A stretch of 64,000 nucleotides of DNA from the NCBI GenBank assembly GCA_035297145.1, contig DATGZN010000006.1, positions 62,001 through 126,000 of the forward strand, written 5' to 3'. The position numbers were made by a program, and so were the translations under genes. Positions 1 to 9,340 of the stretch are shown one piece after another (the first letter of the stretch is position 1; each line of letters begins with the position of its first letter). This DNA comes from QHXW01 sp035297145 (lineage in GTDB: Bacteria > Acidobacteriota > Terriglobia > Bryobacterales > Bryobacteraceae). Under the pieces are notes generated by a model. It made no database searches and was not told the DNA's origin. It worked only from the letters and a program-made list of their open reading frames with translations.

Positions 1-3000
1 CCTTGCAGGTCGGCAACGTGACCCAGGAAGTGGAAGTGACGGCGGCCGCTCCGTTGCTTCAATCCGATCGCGCGGACGTAGCGCAAACCTTTGACGCCCA
101 TCAGATTGAAGAAATGCCCAGCGTAGGGCGCAATCTCCAAGCGATGGAGTTGTTGCAACCGGGATCAGTACCGTTTGGCTGGGCCCACGCTTCGGACGAG
201 AACCCACAGAACAGCTTGCAAATGGTGGTGAATGGCCAGGTATTCGATGCCATGGGGTACGAATTGGATGGAACCACCAACCAGGACCCCATCCTGGGGA
301 TTATCGTCATCAATCCCACTTTTGACTCGGTTCAGGAGGTTAAGCAGGCCAACCAAGACTTTGACGCCGAGTTCTCGTACACCGGTGGTGGAATGGCGAG
401 CTACTCGACCAAGTCCGGCACCAACGATCTCCACGGGGATGCGTTTGAATATCTGCAAGTGAACACACCTGGGTTCCAGGATTTTGCCAGAAACCCCTTT
501 ACGAACGGCAACCCGGTCTACCGGCAAAACCAGTTCGGTGGATCGATCGGTGGCAGAGTAATCAAGGATAAGCTATTCTTCTTCGCCGATACGCAGTTGA
601 ACCGGCAAGCGCAGGGCGGATCTGTCAATACATCGGTGCCGACGGCCCTGAACCGCAACGGAGATTTCAGTGACTGGCTGGCGGTGAACAAGGATTACCA
701 GATCTATGATCCTCTCACTGGGAATGCGGACGGCACAGGCCGCCAGCCGTTTGCGAATAACATTATTCCCACGAACCGGTTAAGCCCGCAGGCTCAAGCC
801 CTCCTGGCCTACATTCCGCTGCCCAACACCACTCAGTTCAACCCCGTGGGCAACAACTACGATGCCAGCGGCGACGTGGCCATTACGGGCAACGCTTGGG
901 ACACTCGCTGGGATTATTATCTGAACCAGAAGAATACGATTTTCGGCCGCTACAGCTTTGCCGAGTTTACGGAGCAGGCGCCTGGCGCATTCGGCACAGA
1001 GGCCGGCGGCCAGAATTTCGGCAACTATGCGGGCAACTCCAACGCACGGAATCAAAGTCTTGCCATCGGCTGGACCTACACGGTAAGCCCCACTTTGATC
1101 AACGAATTCCGGTTGGGTTACATGCGGTATCACGTTTTCGACGTGCCGAACGGTTACGGAACGGATCCCGCCACGCAAGCAGGCATTCCGGGCATGAATC
1201 TGGACAAGACCTATACCTCCGGCATGCCTTACTTCGATATACAGGATGCAGGCCTGAACGACATTAAGCTTGGGTACTCACTGGGCGCGAACCAATGCAA
1301 CTGCCCGTTGACGCAGAGCGAGCGGCAGATTCAATTCATCGATAATGTGACCAAGATCCACGGCAACCACACCTTCAAGTTCGGAGCAGATCTGCGTTAT
1401 GCCTTGAACCTGCGTGTTCCCAGCGACAGCCACCGGGCGGGTGAGTCGTACTTCACCGGCGCCTACACCGGCTTTGTGAGCGCGGCAGGCTCAAGCCCGG
1501 TTGATGGCATTGGCCTCGCCTCGTTCATGCTCGGTGGCGTGCACAGTTTCGACCGGTACGTCAGTTCCAGCACCGACGCCGAAGAGCGCCAGAAGCGCTT
1601 CTTCTGGTACGGACAGGATCAATGGCGCGTGACCAACAAACTAACCGCCTCCATCGGTTTGCGCTGGGAAATGGTGTTTCCGGAAAGCGTGAATGCCGCG
1701 GGGAATGGCGCGACGCTGGATTTGTCGAACGGCCTGATGTATGTGTTTGGTGTGGGAGGGAACTCCAATCACGGCATCCAAAACATGAACTGGCACAATT
1801 TTGCGCCAAGGCTGGGCGTGGCTTATCAGCTCGACAAGAAGACCGTCATTCGCGCGGGGTATGGCTGGTCGTATAATCTGGGAACGTTCGGCTCGACGTT
1901 CGGGCACAACGTAACCCAGAACCCTCCCGTGCTGGACTATCAGCAGATGAACAATCCGGCTTCGGCCCCGTTCGATGCCGTGTTTACTCTCAACCAAGGG
2001 CCGGTAGCTCCGACGCCTGTTACGGTGGGTTCGAATGGAACCTTCCCGCTCCCCAATGGGATTTCGCCTAAGTTCCGGCCCGCCACATTTACCATGACGG
2101 ACGTCTACCAATACAACGGCACGGTCCAGCGGCAGATCACGGACAAATTCGCGATCAGCAGCGGCTATGTGGGCAATTCCACGCGCCACGGCTGGCTGGG
2201 CACGAGCAACCAAACCAACCCGAATGAGGCCGAATGGTTTCCAAGCAGCAATACGGCGGCACAGCCGTACTTTGGGTTATATGGTTGGACGCAGGGGCTG
2301 GGCTATTATTGCAACTGCACAAACGCGCAATACAACTCCTGGCAATCGACGTTCACGGTGAAGAATATGGCCGGTTGGACCTTCCAGGGGAGCTACACCT
2401 ACCAGCGGCTCAAGAGCTGGGACGGGCCCTACGATACCAATTATTACTTCGTCTATGGCCCGCAGAACGGAGCTGGTGGTTATGGCGACAGCAGCCTGAT
2501 ACCTCACCACCAGATCTCGATGGCGCAAAACTATGATGTTCCTTTCGGGCATGGCCAGAAATTCGGTTCCAGCGCGAGCAAGCCGCTGGACGCGGTTTTG
2601 GGCGGCTGGACGATCGCGTTGACCACGACCTTTTACAGCGGCCTTCCCTTCTCGCCATCAATAGACAATTACGGTGGGGCGCTGAAACCAAGTACGGGTC
2701 CCGGCAATCGTCCCGATATGGGAAGCGGTGGCGTGTATGCGTCGAGCCAGAACCGTAGCCAATGGATCGTGGGTTGTCCTAACCAGCAGTGTACGTCCGG
2801 CCCATATGCCTACCCCGCGGCTTCGGCATTCGGGAATTACCCGATTGATACGCTGATTGGTCCGCTCTTCATCAACTTCGACTTCATGGCGAGGAAGCAG
2901 TTCCGCATCACGGAGAGAATTTCCTTTGCTCTTCGTATGGATTCGAGGAACTTCTTCAACCACACCAACCTCGGCGGTCCGAATAACGACGTGCAGTCTG

Positions 3001-3092
3001 TCAATGTCGGTCAGATCACCGGCATCGCATTCGGCGGCGCCAACGGAACCGGGATGAGGACGCTGCAGTTGTCTGGAACACTCAAGTTCTAG
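1..3092 (+). CDS. TonB-dependent receptor, Oar-like (5' partial)
   Basis: Outer-membrane beta-barrel receptor of the acidobacterial Oar/carboxypeptidase-regulatory type, which takes up large substrates using TonB energy. The reading frame is open at the window's left edge, so the signal peptide and N-terminal regulatory-like domain are missing. The visible protein opens in the plug (VEVTAAAPLLQSDRADV, EEMPSVGRNLQAM). It then runs about 1000 residues through barrel strands rich in aromatic residues, Asn and Gly, and ends in an aromatic C-terminal strand (LQLSGTLKF) typical of outer-membrane insertion signals. A strong terminator follows, so it is transcriptionally separate from the redox genes downstream, although it may serve the same physiology. 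The substrate cannot be read from the sequence. Confidence 0.9.
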   Translation, partial: LQVGNVTQEVEVTAAAPLLQSDRADVAQTFDAHQIEEMPSVGRNLQAMELLQPGSVPFGWAHASDENPQNSLQMVVNGQVFDAMGYELDGTTNQDPILGIIVINPTFDSVQEVKQANQDFDAEFSYTGGGMASYSTKSGTNDLHGDAFEYLQVNTPGFQDFARNPFTNGNPVYRQNQFGGSIGGRVIKDKLFFFADTQLNRQAQGGSVNTSVPTALNRNGDFSDWLAVNKDYQIYDPLTGNADGTGRQPFANNIIPTNRLSPQAQALLAYIPLPNTTQFNPVGNNYDASGDVAITGNAWDTRWDYYLNQKNTIFGRYSFAEFTEQAPGAFGTEAGGQNFGNYAGNSNARNQSLAIGWTYTVSPTLINEFRLGYMRYHVFDVPNGYGTDPATQAGIPGMNLDKTYTSGMPYFDIQDAGLNDIKLGYSLGANQCNCPLTQSERQIQFIDNVTKIHGNHTFKFGADLRYALNLRVPSDSHRAGESYFTGAYTGFVSAAGSSPVDGIGLASFMLGGVHSFDRYVSSSTDAEERQKRFFWYGQDQWRVTNKLTASIGLRWEMVFPESVNAAGNGATLDLSNGLMYVFGVGGNSNHGIQNMNWHNFAPRLGVAYQLDKKTVIRAGYGWSYNLGTFGSTFGHNVTQNPPVLDYQQMNNPASAPFDAVFTLNQGPVAPTPVTVGSNGTFPLPNGISPKFRPATFTMTDVYQYNGTVQRQITDKFAISSGYVGNSTRHGWLGTSNQTNPNEAEWFPSSNTAAQPYFGLYGWTQGLGYYCNCTNAQYNSWQSTFTVKNMAGWTFQGSYTYQRLKSWDGPYDTNYYFVYGPQNGAGGYGDSSLIPHHQISMAQNYDVPFGHGQKFGSSASKPLDAVLGGWTIALTTTFYSGLPFSPSIDNYGGALKPSTGPGNRPDMGSGGVYASSQNRSQWIVGCPNQQCTSGPYAYPAASAFGNYPIDTLIGPLFINFDFMARKQFRITERISFALRMDSRNFFNHTNLGGPNNDVQSVNVGQITGIAFGGANGTGMRTLQLSGTLKF

Positions 3093-3122
3093 CGCGGAGC
3101 GGTTGAGCCGCGATTGAATTGA

Positions 3123-3160
3123 GGCCGGCAGGGCGAACGCTCTGCCGGCCTTTTCTATTT
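3123..3160 (+). terminator. Rho-independent terminator after the TonB receptor
   Basis: A perfect 9-bp GC-rich stem (GGCCGGCAG at 3123-3131 pairing with CTGCCGGCC at 3142-3150) with a 10-base loop is followed by TTTTCTATTTT. It lies 31 bases after the receptor stop codon and ends about 25 bases before the next gene. Confidence 0.85.
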
Positions 3161-3185
3161 TGAGGCAAAAGGCAAAGCGTGACTG

Positions 3186-5105
3186 GTGGGGTTGGATAAA
3201 ATTGTGGGCGTGACCGGACGACTGATCTATATGCTGCTTATGGCCTCCTTGCTCGCCAGCGCCGGCGATAGCGGCTATCTGGGGCGCGACGTTTGCGCCG
3301 GCTGCCACAAGGACATCGCCAAGGTGCAGTCGGGCACAAATATGGCGCGGACCTGGCAGGACCCTGCCACCCAGCAGCGCCCGGCGAATTATTCTGAGAC
3401 GCACGCGGAGGGGCCGGTGCCTGAGATCGCGTATGAGCTCAAGGGCAATGGCCCGGATCTGCGATTTCAAGTCCAGATGCCGGGGCAGCCAGTGGTAGGT
3501 TTTCCGGTGGAAACCATGGTCGGCGGTCAACGCCATGGGACCAGTTTTCTGTTTCGCGTTCCTTCTCTCCAGGGTTTGCCTCTGCCCGTTTCGCGTCTGC
3601 TCGAGGCCCGCTATTTCCACTACGCAGGGCAGAACAAGCTTGCGTTCTCGCTCGGCTTTCCCGAAGAGAAGCCCACGAGCTATGAAACGGCCATGGGCCG
3701 GGTATTAACTCCGTATTTGGAAAATAGGTGCCTGAGTTGCCACGGCGCGCCGCGAGCGCACGGAACGCGTGTCGAGATTGGCGTCAGTTGCGAGAACTGC
3801 CACGGTCCGGGCCAACCGCATTTAGCCGCGCTCAGCGCCCACTCGCGAGATCACGCCATGTGGAACCCGAACAAGCTGCCCATGGCCGAGCGGATGCGGC
3901 CGTGCACGCAATGTCATGCGGGGTCCAGCATCGTCGAAGACCCCATGCCGGACGACGTGCTGATTTCCGACCAAGTGACGGCGTTGAAAAACAGCGAGTG
4001 CTGGCGTCAAAGCGGGGGTGAGATCACGTGCATCAATTGTCACGACCCGCATCAGGATGCGCCTCGTTCCGTACTGGAGTCCAGAGCCGACAAGACTTGT
4101 TTGCGATGCCATAGCGCGGCGGTGACGAACCACGCGGGTCTGTGCCCGGTGAATCGGACGGCAGGCTGTGCCGGATGCCATATGTTGGATGAGACACGCG
4201 GCGCTTTTGTCATCGCGGAGCACTGGATTCGCGTCAATCCCGAACAAAGGATCAAAGTGGCGGCGCCGAATCCGGCTTGGCGAAGCGCGATTACTCCCAA
4301 GCATTTGTTTCTGCGGATGATTCTGATGGACGACAGGGCCAAGGCCTTGGCCATCCGGCAGCAGCTTCTAGCGGGCGAATCGTTCTTCGAGCTTGCCCGA
4401 GCGAATTCGATCGACCGTGAAACCGCAAGCAAGGGCGGCTATCTCGGAGATCTTGAGGCGAGCCATCTTGACTCGGCGTGGTCCGCGGTCGCGTTGAAGC
4501 TCCAGCCGGGAGAGATCTCCAATGTCACCGAAGCGAACGGAAAGTACGTCGTGCTGCAGCGAATGCCGCGGAATTTTCGCGTGGAGGCGGAAGCGGCATT
4601 CAACAAAGCCATGGACCTGCAGAAGCAAGGCAAGCATCAGGAGGCAGTAAACGGATTGCTTGAAGCGTTGAAGATCTATCCGCATTTTCTGCGCGCGCTG
4701 ACCTGGCTTGGGGCAACGTATGGGCAAAGCGGCAATCCGGCCGTTGGTGTCAAAATTCTGACCATTGCTGCCCAGCTGTATCCTCAGGACGCCGGGGCCC
4801 ACTTTAACCTCGCACTCGCCTATGGCGCGTTGGGGAATGCCGGCGAGATTCCCGAATACAAGCGGACGCTGGAAATCGATCCCGACTACGTTTTGGCGTA
4901 TCTCAACTGGGGCGCCGCGCTCTATACGAAAGGCCAGTACGAAGACGCTATCAAAATCTATCGTGAAGGGATCGATGTGAACCCACTGTACGCCTCTCTT
5001 CACTACAGCCTGGGGCTGGCATTGGAGCAGGAGAGGAAGACAACTGAAGCGGAGGCGGAAATGGAGCTGGCCAAGAAGATCGACCCAAACGTAGGCAAGC
5101 ACTGA
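3186..5105 (+). CDS. Multihaem c-type cytochrome fused to parvulin-like and TPR domains
   Basis: Predicted exported electron-transfer protein of 639 residues. An N-terminal hydrophobic segment (residues 11-27) looks like a signal peptide or anchor. Seven CxxCH haem c motifs are visible, at C37, C182, C202, C240, C282, C305 and C328, resembling the cytochrome c554/NrfB-like class of multihaem proteins. Residues about 370-460 resemble a SurA/PpiC parvulin prolyl isomerase (KGGYLGDLE, LQPGEISNV, YVVLQR). Residues about 465-639 are tetratricopeptide repeats. The start is GTG at 3186; no clear ribosome site is seen, and internal ATG codons at residues 16 and 19 are alternatives. It begins the run of exported redox genes. 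The combination of domains is unusual; the electron partner is unknown. Confidence 0.85.
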   Translation: MGLDKIVGVTGRLIYMLLMASLLASAGDSGYLGRDVCAGCHKDIAKVQSGTNMARTWQDPATQQRPANYSETHAEGPVPEIAYELKGNGPDLRFQVQMPGQPVVGFPVETMVGGQRHGTSFLFRVPSLQGLPLPVSRLLEARYFHYAGQNKLAFSLGFPEEKPTSYETAMGRVLTPYLENRCLSCHGAPRAHGTRVEIGVSCENCHGPGQPHLAALSAHSRDHAMWNPNKLPMAERMRPCTQCHAGSSIVEDPMPDDVLISDQVTALKNSECWRQSGGEITCINCHDPHQDAPRSVLESRADKTCLRCHSAAVTNHAGLCPVNRTAGCAGCHMLDETRGAFVIAEHWIRVNPEQRIKVAAPNPAWRSAITPKHLFLRMILMDDRAKALAIRQQLLAGESFFELARANSIDRETASKGGYLGDLEASHLDSAWSAVALKLQPGEISNVTEANGKYVVLQRMPRNFRVEAEAAFNKAMDLQKQGKHQEAVNGLLEALKIYPHFLRALTWLGATYGQSGNPAVGVKILTIAAQLYPQDAGAHFNLALAYGALGNAGEIPEYKRTLEIDPDYVLAYLNWGAALYTKGQYEDAIKIYREGIDVNPLYASLHYSLGLALEQERKTTEAEAEMELAKKIDPNVGKH

Positions 5106-5172
5106 GGGCGAGGCGTGCCTTCGCCGCTACGTGAACCTGGGTTTCGTACGCTTTTGCTGCGATAATATTCCC

Positions 5173-5727
5173 ATGCGCGGGCGGCGTTTTCTGCTGCTGT
5201 GGGCTGCTGCCACGGCGGGCTTCGGGGCGGCTTCGGGGACGGTGGATCTGGATGGAAAGACGGCAGATCCTTTTGCCGTGGCTGCAAAGGTTCGAGTCTT
5301 CGTCTTTGTGCGGACGGATTGTCCGATCTCGAACCGCTACGCTCCGGAATTGAAGCGGCTGAGCGATGAATTTGCCGCACGTGGCGCGGTGTTCTCGATC
5401 GTATATGCCGATCCGAGCGAGACAAGCAGAAACATCCGGCATCATATGGAGGAATACGCGTTTCCAGGCGCCGCCATTCGCGATCCAGCTCACGTGCTGG
5501 TGCGGCGCGCCAAAGCCACCATCACTCCTGAAGCAGCGGTCTTTTCGGGATCGGGCCAACTCCTGTATCACGGCCGCATCGATAACCGGTACATCGAAGT
5601 GGGGAAATCGATGCCGAGCCCGACGCGGCACGATCTGGAAGACGCCATTGCTGCCGCGCTCGACGGCCGGCCCCAGCCTGAAGCATCCGCGCCGGCGGTG
5701 GGATGTTACCTGGCTGACGTGGAATGA
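5173..5727 (+). CDS. Thioredoxin-like redoxin domain protein
   Basis: Small exported thioredoxin-fold protein of the AhpC/TSA-redoxin class, 184 residues from the ATG at 5173. A GTG at 5131 would add 14 residues ahead of the hydrophobic signal (RRFLLLWAAATAGFG), so the ATG is preferred. The fold is indicated by VFVFVRTDCPISNRYAPEL. Here TDCPISN takes the place of the usual CxxC, leaving a single cysteine at the active-site position, so it may act as a peroxidatic or mixed-disulfide protein, not as a dithiol reductase. The stop overlaps the next start (ATGA), indicating translational coupling with the copper-monooxygenase gene. A GATAAT hexamer sits six bases before the ATG. Confidence 0.8.
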   Translation: MRGRRFLLLWAAATAGFGAASGTVDLDGKTADPFAVAAKVRVFVFVRTDCPISNRYAPELKRLSDEFAARGAVFSIVYADPSETSRNIRHHMEEYAFPGAAIRDPAHVLVRRAKATITPEAAVFSGSGQLLYHGRIDNRYIEVGKSMPSPTRHDLEDAIAAALDGRPQPEASAPAVGCYLADVE

Positions 5728-7631
5728 AGTGGGTTCTCCCTCTTACGGTGATGACGGTGGCTGCGTGGCCTGGCAACGCTGAAGAGGTGACGTTTTACAA
5801 GCAGATTGCGCCGATCATTTACCGGTCGTGCGCGCCATGCCACCGTCCGGGTGAGGCGGGCCCGTTCTCGCTGCTGAGCTATGAGGACGTGAAGAAACAT
5901 GCGACGCAGATCGCCGCGGTCACGAAGCGCCGATACATGCCGCCCTGGCTGCCGGAGCCGGGCCACGGGAATTTTCAGGACGAACAGCGGCTGAGCGACG
6001 GGCAGATCCGAACCATTGAGCTGTGGGCGCAGGAGGGTGCGCGGGAGGGAAATCCGGCGGACGCCGCGCCCGCGCCCGAATTCACTCCAGGATGGCAGCT
6101 TGGCACGCCGGATCTGGTGCTTCAGGCGCAGCGTCCCTTTCCATTGCGTGCGGACGGTCCGGACGAGTACTGGAATTTTGTGCTGCCGCTGAAATTGGCG
6201 GGCACGCGATGGGTGAAGGCTATCGAGATCCGCCCGGGCAACGCGCGCGCGGTGCATCACGCCAACGTGCTCATCGACCGGAGCCGCTCCGCACGCAGTG
6301 AGGAGAAGACTCCAGGCGCGGGTTTCCCGGGCATGGACCTAACTATCGAAGCGGACACGTTCGATCCCGACAGCCACTTCCTGTTCTGGAAACCCGGCGG
6401 CATTCCGTGGGAGGAGCCGGATGGCATGGCGTGGCGGGCGGATTCCTCAACGGATCTAGTCCTGAACCTGCACATGCAGCCGACGGGCAAACCCGAAATG
6501 GTGCAGCCGACTGTGGGGCTGTATTTCACAGATCGTCCGGGAACGAAGCTGCCCATGCTGGTGCAGCTCGAGCACGATGGCGCGCTCGACATTCCCGCCG
6601 GTGCGCGGAACTTTGCGGTAAGCGACGATTTCACCGTGCCGATGGATATGGACGTTCTCGCGGTTTACCCGCACGCCCATTACCTGGGCCATCTGCTGGA
6701 AGGCTACGCGACCTTGCCAGACGGCAGCCGCGAATGGCTGATTCGGATTCCGGACTGGGACGTGAACTGGCAGGCGGTCTACCGCTACACAGCGCCGGTG
6801 TTCCTACCCAAGGGGAGCGTAGTATCGATGCGGTTCCACTACGACAACTCGGACGCCAACCCTCGAAACCCCAACCATCCGGCCAAGCGCGTCCGCGGCG
6901 GCAATCAGGCGACCGACGAGATGGGCCATCTGTGGTTGCAGGTACTGCCGCGCGGCGCCGGAGACCGCCGCATGGAGTTGCAGGCTGCGCTCATGTTGCA
7001 TCGGCTGGACAAGTATCCAGGAGATTTCTCGGCTCACTTCAATTTGGGCGCGCTCGAGCTGGCCCGGGGGAACGCGGCGGACGCCACGGCTCACCTACGC
7101 GCGGCTGTTGAGGCACGGCCGGAGCAGGCGGTGGCCTTGAATACGCTGGGTGCAGCGCTCCTGACGGCGGGGAACGCCGGTGACGCTACTGGCATGTTTG
7201 AGCGGGCGCTGCGGGCGAATCCGCAATACACAAACGCGCGGTATAACCTGGCCAACGCTCTGGCGGAACGCCAGCAGTGGGAACAGGCGGCCACACAGTT
7301 CCGGCAGGTGCTCAACGAAAGCCCGGAAGACGCCGGTGCGCGGGAGCATATGGGTGAAGTGCTGCGGCTCTGGGGCAACGATATGGCAGCAGCAGGCCGA
7401 CTGGAGGATGCGGCTGCGCACTATCGCGAGTCTCTGCGCTTCCGTGAGGACGACGCGGCGCTGCACAGCGATTTGGGCACGGTGCTGGCGAAACAGGGCC
7501 GGTTCCGGGAAGCCGTTCCGGAATTCGAAACGGCCGTGCGGCTTGATCCGCACCTGGAGACGGCTAAACACAATCTACAGGCGGCCAGAGCCAGGCTGGA
7601 GCAGAATGGCGAGCGGGGGGCGATCCGGTAG
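5724..7631 (+). CDS. Cytochrome c / copper type II monooxygenase-like / TPR fusion
   Basis: Exported three-part protein of 635 residues with a cleavable-looking signal (residues 1-19). One haem c motif (C36, C39, H40) lies in a cytochrome c-like domain. The middle domain resembles the C-terminal catalytic half of ascorbate-dependent peptidyl-glycine/dopamine monooxygenases. All expected copper-ligand positions can be proposed: H178-H179 and H250 (LHMQP) for one site, and H317/H319 (PHAHYLGH) plus M400 (TDEMGHLW) for the other. Residues about 430-625 are TPR repeats. ATGA overlap upstream and a one-base overlap downstream place it in the middle of the operon. The family normally hydroxylates an aliphatic carbon using copper and an electron donor; here the fused haem could supply electrons. 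The substrate is unknown. Confidence 0.85.
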   Translation: MKWVLPLTVMTVAAWPGNAEEVTFYKQIAPIIYRSCAPCHRPGEAGPFSLLSYEDVKKHATQIAAVTKRRYMPPWLPEPGHGNFQDEQRLSDGQIRTIELWAQEGAREGNPADAAPAPEFTPGWQLGTPDLVLQAQRPFPLRADGPDEYWNFVLPLKLAGTRWVKAIEIRPGNARAVHHANVLIDRSRSARSEEKTPGAGFPGMDLTIEADTFDPDSHFLFWKPGGIPWEEPDGMAWRADSSTDLVLNLHMQPTGKPEMVQPTVGLYFTDRPGTKLPMLVQLEHDGALDIPAGARNFAVSDDFTVPMDMDVLAVYPHAHYLGHLLEGYATLPDGSREWLIRIPDWDVNWQAVYRYTAPVFLPKGSVVSMRFHYDNSDANPRNPNHPAKRVRGGNQATDEMGHLWLQVLPRGAGDRRMELQAALMLHRLDKYPGDFSAHFNLGALELARGNAADATAHLRAAVEARPEQAVALNTLGAALLTAGNAGDATGMFERALRANPQYTNARYNLANALAERQQWEQAATQFRQVLNESPEDAGAREHMGEVLRLWGNDMAAAGRLEDAAAHYRESLRFREDDAALHSDLGTVLAKQGRFREAVPEFETAVRLDPHLETAKHNLQAARARLEQNGERGAIR

Positions 7632-9340
7632 TGGCGACGCGCCGCGGTTTCATTCGGTCCTTGTGCGCGACTGCCAGCGTGTTTTCCCTGGAGCAACTTC
7701 TGGGAGCTTCGCCCGCAGGCGTCCAATTTGTGAACGTGGCGCGGGAAGCGGGGCTGCACGTGAAGACCATCTTCGGCACGGAGCACAGAAACAGATTTCT
7801 GCTGGAGACGACGGGCTGCGGCGTGGCGTTCGTGGATTACGACGATGACGGCTGGCTGGACCTGTTCTTCGTGAACGGCACACGGTTCGAAGCGACGTAT
7901 GCGCCGGGAGAAGCGCCGGTGAGCCGCTTGTACAAAAATAATCGCGACGGCACGTTCACCGACGTGACGGTGAAGGCAGGCGTGGCGCGAACGGACTGGG
8001 GCCAGGGCGTCTGCGTGGGCGACTACGACAACGACGGCCACACGGACATCTTTGTCACCTACTGGGGCGATTGCGCGCTATGGCATAACAACGGCGACGG
8101 CACGTTCACCGATGTCGCGGCCAAAGCGGGTGTCACGACCAATCCGGGTGGCGGCCAGAAGCGCTGGAACACGGGCTGCGCGTTTGTGGATTACGACCGC
8201 GACGGCCACCTGGACCTGTTTATCGCCAACTACATCGACTTCGATCCCAAGACCACGCCGCTGCCGGAGTCCGGTCCGTGCCTATATAAAGGACTGCTGG
8301 TGGCGTGCGGCCCTCCAGGACTGAAGGGCGGCAAGAACATTCTGTTTCACAACAACAGTGATGGCACGTTCAAGGATGTGACTGCCAAATCCGGCATTCT
8401 GAATACGCAAGGCACGTACGGCCTTGGTGTGCTGGTGGCGGATTTCGACGATGACGGCTGGCCTGATATTTACGTAGCCAACGATTCGACATCGTCGGCG
8501 CTGTACAAGAACAATCGGGACGGCACGTTTACCGATGTCGCCATTGAGGCCGGCGTGGCCTATAGTCCGGACGGCAAGCCGCAAGCCGGCATGGGAGTTT
8601 CGACGGCGGACTACGACTGCGATGGGCGGCTGGACATCGTGAAAACCAATTTTGCCGGCGACACCCACAGCCTTTATCGCAATCTCGGCAACATGACGTT
8701 CGATGACCAGACGTTTCAGGCGGGGCTGGGCAAGAACACGCGCTTTCTCGGCTGGGGCATCGGCTTTCTCGACTACGACAATGACGGCTGGCCGGACATT
8801 CTGGTGTGCAACGGCCACGTTTATCCTGAGGTCGGCGAGACGGATGCTGAAGCGGGATACCACGAGCGCAAGATTCTGTACCGGAATCTGGGCAACGGAA
8901 AGTTTCAGGATGTGTCGATGGATGCAGGACCAGGGATTCTGGAAAAAGTGGCGGGCAGGGGCTGCGCGTTCGGCGATTTCGATAACGACGGCGATATCGA
9001 CGTGGCGGTGAACTGCGTCAACGACATTCCGCAGTTGTTGCGCGCGGATAGCATGCTGAAGAATAACTGGCTGCTGGTGAAAACGGTGGGAACGAAGTCC
9101 AACCGGTCGGGAATCGGCGCGCGCGTTATTTGCTCCACCGGTGAACATCGGCAAACCGACGAGGTGCGGAGCGGCGGCAGCTACCTTTCGCAAAATGACC
9201 TGCGTGTGCACTTTGGATTGGGAAGCGCGCAGAAGGCTGACCTGGAGATCCGCTGGCCCAGCGGTGTGGTGGATAAGATCCAAGGCGTGGCAGTGAACCG
9301 TGTGGTGACGGTCACGGAGGGCAAGGGGATCGCGCATTGA
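7631..9340 (+). CDS. CRTAC1-family FG-GAP/VCBS repeat protein with ASPIC/UnbV domain
   Basis: Exported 569-residue beta-propeller protein. The N-terminus has a twin-arginine-like start (ATRRGFIRSLC) and hydrophobic stretch. Six or more repeats carry the calcium-binding pattern DYDDDGWLDLF or DFDNDGDIDVA. Residues about 475-550 match the ASPIC/UnbV domain (RSGIGARVI, VHFGLG, IRWPSGVVDKI). Proteins of this build are abundant in Acidobacteria, often next to TonB receptors and TPR proteins; they are thought to bind glycans or partner proteins, but the role is not established. The GTG start shares one base with the preceding stop, so the gene is translated with the copper-monooxygenase gene. Confidence 0.9.
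   Translation: MATRRGFIRSLCATASVFSLEQLLGASPAGVQFVNVAREAGLHVKTIFGTEHRNRFLLETTGCGVAFVDYDDDGWLDLFFVNGTRFEATYAPGEAPVSRLYKNNRDGTFTDVTVKAGVARTDWGQGVCVGDYDNDGHTDIFVTYWGDCALWHNNGDGTFTDVAAKAGVTTNPGGGQKRWNTGCAFVDYDRDGHLDLFIANYIDFDPKTTPLPESGPCLYKGLLVACGPPGLKGGKNILFHNNSDGTFKDVTAKSGILNTQGTYGLGVLVADFDDDGWPDIYVANDSTSSALYKNNRDGTFTDVAIEAGVAYSPDGKPQAGMGVSTADYDCDGRLDIVKTNFAGDTHSLYRNLGNMTFDDQTFQAGLGKNTRFLGWGIGFLDYDNDGWPDILVCNGHVYPEVGETDAEAGYHERKILYRNLGNGKFQDVSMDAGPGILEKVAGRGCAFGDFDNDGDIDVAVNCVNDIPQLLRADSMLKNNWLLVKTVGTKSNRSGIGARVICSTGEHRQTDEVRSGGSYLSQNDLRVHFGLGSAQKADLEIRWPSGVVDKIQGVAVNRVVTVTEGKGIAH

Noticed and set aside
2658..3620. 320-codon minus-strand open frame across the receptor's 3' end and the start of the multihaem gene
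   Set aside because: It crosses a strong terminator and two well-supported plus-strand genes, and its translation is Arg/His/Ala-rich with no recognisable domain: a shadow of GC-rich coding DNA.
7800..9100. Tandem DNA repeats
   Set aside because: The periodic sequence is the FG-GAP/VCBS protein repeat of the CRTAC1 gene and is explained by coding.
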